Origin: Rhizobium hidalgonense
GTDB lineage: Bacteria; Pseudomonadota; Alphaproteobacteria; Rhizobiales; Rhizobiaceae
Assembly (NCBI RefSeq): GCF_002914525.1
Contig: NZ_LODW01000059.1
Span: forward strand, 248,001 to 312,000
Direction: 5' to 3'
Length of the DNA: 64,000 bases
Under the pieces are notes generated by a model, which ran no database searches, had not been told where the DNA came from, and saw only the letters and a program-made list of their open reading frames with translations. Positions 60,905-64,000 of this stretch are shown piece after piece; the first letter of the stretch is position 1; the number at the start of each line of letters is the position of its first letter. The position numbers and the translations under genes are program-made.

Positions 60905-62014
60905 CTATGGCGTGGCATTTAAACCATCGAGCAACTGCCGCGCCTCGGCCCGCGGCGCGGCGACGGAATGACGCTTGACGAGCGAGCATTCGAGCTTGGC
61001 GATTGGATAACGCTTGCCCGGCATCGTGTCCGGGGTGAGATGTTCGATCGCCCATTGCCCCATGGCAAGATGTGGAAGGACCGACGTGGTTAGCGGGGGG
61101 ACGAGATGCCGAGAAATTTCCTCGTCGTCATAACCCACCACCGACATGTCCTGGGGAATGCGAAGTCCTGCATCCTTGAGCGCTTCGTAGCAGCCGATGG
61201 CGGTGCGGTCGTTCTGGCAGAAGATCGCGGTCGGCGGCTCTTTCAGGGCAAGCAGTTTCATCGTGGCGGCATAGCCGGCGCCGGCCGACCAGTCGCCTTC
61301 AATGACCAATTCCGGATCGAAGGGTATATCGGCGGTCGCCAGCGCGCGGCGATACCCCGTCAGCCGGTCCTGCGCGGCCTGCATCCAGATTTCACCGGTG
61401 ATCGTCGCGATGCGATGGTGTCCGTGCGTGAGCAGATGCCGGGTCGAGCTCTGCCCTCCCGCGATCTCGCTTGGCACAACCGCCGGAAAAGCATGGTCCG
61501 CCGTATAACAATTCAGCAGCACGGTCGGGATGTTGAGCTTGCCGATATAGGAAGGAAGCTCGACCTGGCGGGTATAGATCGTCATATAGATCAGCGCCGA
61601 TATGCCGCCGCTCGTCAGCGCCTTGATGGCTTTCGGCTCCATTACGGGGTCACTGAGCGTCTGGGCAACCAAAAGGACATTGCCGGCATTCCACGACGCT
61701 TGCCGCGCGCCTTCGATCGCAACGATCGCTTCTGGGCTGGTGGCGAGTTGATCGACCGCAAAACCGATCACATTGTCCAGCCCCGAATAAGAGGCCTTCG
61801 CCGTATAAGTCGTCCCGGTGTAGCCGAGCGCGCGCGCTGCCTCCCAGACGCGGTCGCGGGTCTGCTGCGAGATGCGGGTGCCGGGTGTGTCGTTGAGAAC
61901 AAAGGAGACGGCTGCCTGCGAGCAGCCAGCCGCCGCGGCGATATCCATCATCGTCACGCGGGCAGGCTTGTCCACGGCGGGCCTGTGGCTTTTTTGGCTC
62001 TTGGGTCGTCGCAT
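60905..62014 (-). CDS. LacI-family transcriptional regulator
   Basis: A protein of 369 aa. The HTH (TMMDIAAAAGCSQAAVSFVL) is preceded by a 20-residue basic tail. The sensor domain has VIGFAVDQLATSPEAIVAIE, AIFCQNDRTAIGCYEAL and MSVVGYDDEEISRHLVPPLT. It is divergent from the sugar importer starting at 62338, the likely target. Confidence 0.92.
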   Translation of the reverse strand: MRRPKSQKSHRPAVDKPARVTMMDIAAAAGCSQAAVSFVLNDTPGTRISQQTRDRVWEAARALGYTGTTYTAKASYSGLDNVIGFAVDQLATSPEAIVAIEGARQASWNAGNVLLVAQTLSDPVMEPKAIKALTSGGISALIYMTIYTRQVELPSYIGKLNIPTVLLNCYTADHAFPAVVPSEIAGGQSSTRHLLTHGHHRIATITGEIWMQAAQDRLTGYRRALATADIPFDPELVIEGDWSAGAGYAATMKLLALKEPPTAIFCQNDRTAIGCYEALKDAGLRIPQDMSVVGYDDEEISRHLVPPLTTSVLPHLAMGQWAIEHLTPDTMPGKRYPIAKLECSLVKRHSVAAPRAEARQLLDGLNATP

Positions 62015-62337
62015 TCGCGGAAAATGTCTCGCCTTGGTTTACCGTTTTGGTAATTACTATTAGCATCTATCTGAAAGCGCTGGCAATTGCATCAACTGCT
62101 GTAACCCCGGAAGTTACTGGACCAATACGAATGCAAAATTGCACCCTGCTTCGTTCACGATCAAATGTTTTGATCTGAATTGATAATACTATTTACTAAT
62201 TAAAATTCTTCTATACCGTCACGGAGCGATCGGAACCAATGCCACTCGTCGCCTTGCGACGGCCCTGGGAGGGGGCGCATCCGGCCGGCCGTAAGTCGAA
62301 AACGGGCCCATGCCTGCGGCCCCTCGGGAGGTGTATT
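62015..62337. other. Divergent regulatory region, LacI gene and sugar importer
   Basis: 323 bp with no gene. TGGTAATTACTA (62048-62059) contains the palindrome GTAATTAC, and AGCGCT (62076-62081) lies in GAAAGCGCTGG; either could be a LacI-type operator. GGGAGGTG just before 62338 is the importer's ribosome binding site. Confidence 0.4.
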
Positions 62338-63300
62338 ATGAAACAGCTGAAACGCAATGCAGCCCTGTTCTTCGCCGGTTTGATGCTGAGCGCGGCGCCG
62401 GCTGCCGTATCGCAAGCCGCCGACAAGCCGACACTTGCATTCGTCGTCAACGGCGCGTCCGACTTCTGGAAAGCCGCAGAGGCCGGCGTCAAGAAGGCGC
62501 AGAGCGAGATGCCGGATTACCAGATGGAGCTTAAATACCCTGAGCAGGCGGCTGTCGCCATACAGCAGCGTCTCATGGAAGATCTTGTCAGCGCCGGCGT
62601 CAAGGGGATCATGGTCTCCGCGGTCGATCCCAAGACCCAGACGGACGGCCTGAATAAGATCGGTTCGCAGACGGCACTCTTCACCACCGACAGCGACGCA
62701 CCGAAGACCAACCGCGTCGCCTATATCGGCTCATCCAACGTCGACGCCGGCATGCAGGCCGCCGAGATCGCCAAGAAGGCGATGCCGGACGGCGGCAAGT
62801 GCATCGGCTTCGTCGGCCTGCTCGGCGCCGATAATGCCAAGGAACGCATCCAGGGCATGAAGGACGGCCTGAAGGGCACGAAGATCGAGCTGACGGACGT
62901 ACGCGGCGACGATATCGACCAGACGCGTGCAAAGAAGAACGTCGAGGACGCGCTGGTGGCCAGCCCCGACGTCACCTGCATGGTCGGCTTCTATTCCTAC
63001 AATACGCCGCGCATCTATGAGGCGCTGCGCGACGCCGGCAAACTCGGCCAGATCACCGTCGTCGGCTTCGACGACGATCCGATCACGCTCGGCGGCGTCA
63101 AGGAAGGCACGGTCGCGGCGACCGTCGTGCAGCAGCCGTTCGAGTGGGCCTATCAGGGCATGAAGCTGATGGCCGCCTACCTCAAAGGCGACAAATCAGG
63201 CGTTCCCAGCAACGGCTTGATCATCATCCCGACGGTGATCATCGGCAAGGATGACGTGGACAAATATGCCGCCAGCCTGAAGGCCATGGCTGGAAAGTAA
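62338..63300 (+). CDS. Sugar ABC transporter substrate-binding protein (RbsB-like)
   Basis: A protein of 320 aa. Signal peptide MKQLKRNAALFFAGLMLSAA with cleavage near SQA-ADK. Type I binding fold: TLAFVVNGASDFWKAAEAGV, ISSGV-like hinge replaced by GIMVSAVDPKTQ, ITVVGFDDDPITLGGVKEGT in the second lobe. First gene of an importer whose ATPase follows. An in-frame start at 62239 is rejected. Confidence 0.93.
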   Translation: MKQLKRNAALFFAGLMLSAAPAAVSQAADKPTLAFVVNGASDFWKAAEAGVKKAQSEMPDYQMELKYPEQAAVAIQQRLMEDLVSAGVKGIMVSAVDPKTQTDGLNKIGSQTALFTTDSDAPKTNRVAYIGSSNVDAGMQAAEIAKKAMPDGGKCIGFVGLLGADNAKERIQGMKDGLKGTKIELTDVRGDDIDQTRAKKNVEDALVASPDVTCMVGFYSYNTPRIYEALRDAGKLGQITVVGFDDDPITLGGVKEGTVAATVVQQPFEWAYQGMKLMAAYLKGDKSGVPSNGLIIIPTVIIGKDDVDKYAASLKAMAGK

Positions 63301-63307
63301 CCCTCCT

Positions 63308-63337
63308 TCGCGGCGGCGGCGCTTGCCGCTGCCGCGA
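63308..63337 (+). terminator. Hairpin after sugar binding-protein gene
   Basis: TCGCGGC (63308-63314) and GCCGCGA (63331-63337), with more GC pairs inside, 8 bp after the stop and 42 bp before the ATPase start. No U-tract. Confidence 0.5.
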
Positions 63338-63378
63338 GTACGTTTCATGCCGACCGCATCAGCAGCCATGGACAGGCG

Positions 63379-64000
63379 ATGAACCATAGCTCCGACATTC
63401 CGTCACCGGACGCGCCTGCAACGCCGTTCCTGTCGCTTTCCGGGGTCGGCAAGACCTATCCGGGCGTCGTTGCGCTCGAGGGTCTATCGATCGACATCAT
63501 GCCGGGGGAGGTCATCGGCCTTGTCGGTGAGAACGGCGCTGGAAAATCGACATTGATGAAGATTCTCGGCGGCGTGATCACCCCCGACCGGGGCACGATC
63601 CTGCTCGACGGTGCGGAGCTTCGTTCTCTGACTGTCGAATCGAGCATCTCATCCGGCATCGCCTTTGTGCACCAGGAACTCAATCTCTTCGACAATCTCG
63701 ACGTTGCCGCCAATATCTTCCTCGGCCGCGAGCCGCTGAAGGCAGGACCTTTCAAGCTCGTCGATCGCGATCGGCTGCGAGACATGGTCAAACCGCTCCT
63801 GAAGCGGGTAGGGGCCCATTTCTCCGCCGACACGCCGGTAGCGTCGCTTTCCCTTGCCGAGCAGCAAATGGTGGAAATCGCCAAGGCGCTGTCCATCAAC
63901 GCCAGGCTCGTCATTTTCGATGAACCGACTTCCAGCCTGCCGCTGGCCGAAACCGAGCGGCTCCTGAGCATTATCAAGTCGCTGAAAGCGGACGGCATCA
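63379..64000 (+). CDS. Sugar ABC transporter ATP-binding protein (RbsA/MglA-like; partial, runs off the right edge)
   Basis: The first 207 codons are visible. Walker A GENGAGKS is at 50-57, HQELNLFDNLDVAANIFLG is the Q-loop region, and VASLSLAEQQMVEIAKALS is the altered signature typical of the N-terminal domain of RbsA/MglA/XylG double ATPases. Walker B is LVIFDEPTSSL. A second nucleotide-binding domain and a permease are expected beyond the window. Confidence 0.93.
   Translation, partial: MNHSSDIPSPDAPATPFLSLSGVGKTYPGVVALEGLSIDIMPGEVIGLVGENGAGKSTLMKILGGVITPDRGTILLDGAELRSLTVESSISSGIAFVHQELNLFDNLDVAANIFLGREPLKAGPFKLVDRDRLRDMVKPLLKRVGAHFSADTPVASLSLAEQQMVEIAKALSINARLVIFDEPTSSLPLAETERLLSIIKSLKADGI

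Overview
The window looks like accessory, probably extrachromosomal, DNA of a fast-growing Rhizobium of the leguminosarum/etli type. The inference rests on high-GC codon use, a two-repeat RapA-like polysaccharide-binding protein, rhizobium-type intergenic repeats, and an extreme density of ABC importers with their own LacI, AraC, GntR or LysR regulators. No replication, rRNA or tRNA genes are visible. Both edges cut through sugar-ABC ATPase genes. Species and replicon are inferred, not shown.

Left part (1-16.8 kb). A sugar importer (ATPase, two permeases, binding protein) has a divergent LacI regulator. Next come an RraA-type aldolase, a complete polar amino-acid importer co-transcribed behind a short-chain dehydrogenase, and a divergent LysR gene. 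A seven-gene block (accB-accC-biotinless carrier-pxpB-pxpC-pxpA-aminotransferase) joins 5-oxoprolinase subunits to a biotin carboxylase module.

Middle (17-46 kb). A three-gene AT-richer cassette (small protein, SRSGG-tailed protein, thermolysin-like metallopeptidase) precedes an adenylate cyclase/TPR protein. Then follow a LacI-controlled importer with a TIM-barrel isomerase and a GMC oxidoreductase (likely 3-keto-sugar chemistry); PPK2; an aldo-keto reductase with its LysR; and a small stress group (S21 paralogue, AlkB-like dioxygenase, pyridoxamine-oxidase-like protein whose reading frame is scrambled internally). A RapA-like protein and a polyol importer with two dehydrogenases and an AraC regulator come next. 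They are followed by otsB, a ROK-family protein whose lobes appear in permuted order, and a decayed VapBC pair.

Right part (46-64 kb). Two tandem polar amino-acid importers flank a GntR regulator. A RES-Xre toxin-antitoxin pair follows. An envelope-stress island resembles E. coli yjfIJKLMC: DUF2170 and PspA on one strand, and a TrkA-domain ion channel, DUF2491, DUF350, DUF1190 lipoprotein and glutathionylspermidine-synthase-like ATP-grasp on the other. The window ends with an esterase, a LacI regulator and the start of another sugar importer.

A recurrent feature is a strong hairpin within about 45 nt after the stop codon of every one of the seven substrate-binding-protein genes. It probably sets excess expression of the binding protein over the membrane parts. 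The strongest candidates for under-described biology are the permuted ROK protein, the metallopeptidase cassette, the PspA/channel/ATP-grasp island, and the biotinless carrier in the oxoprolinase operon.
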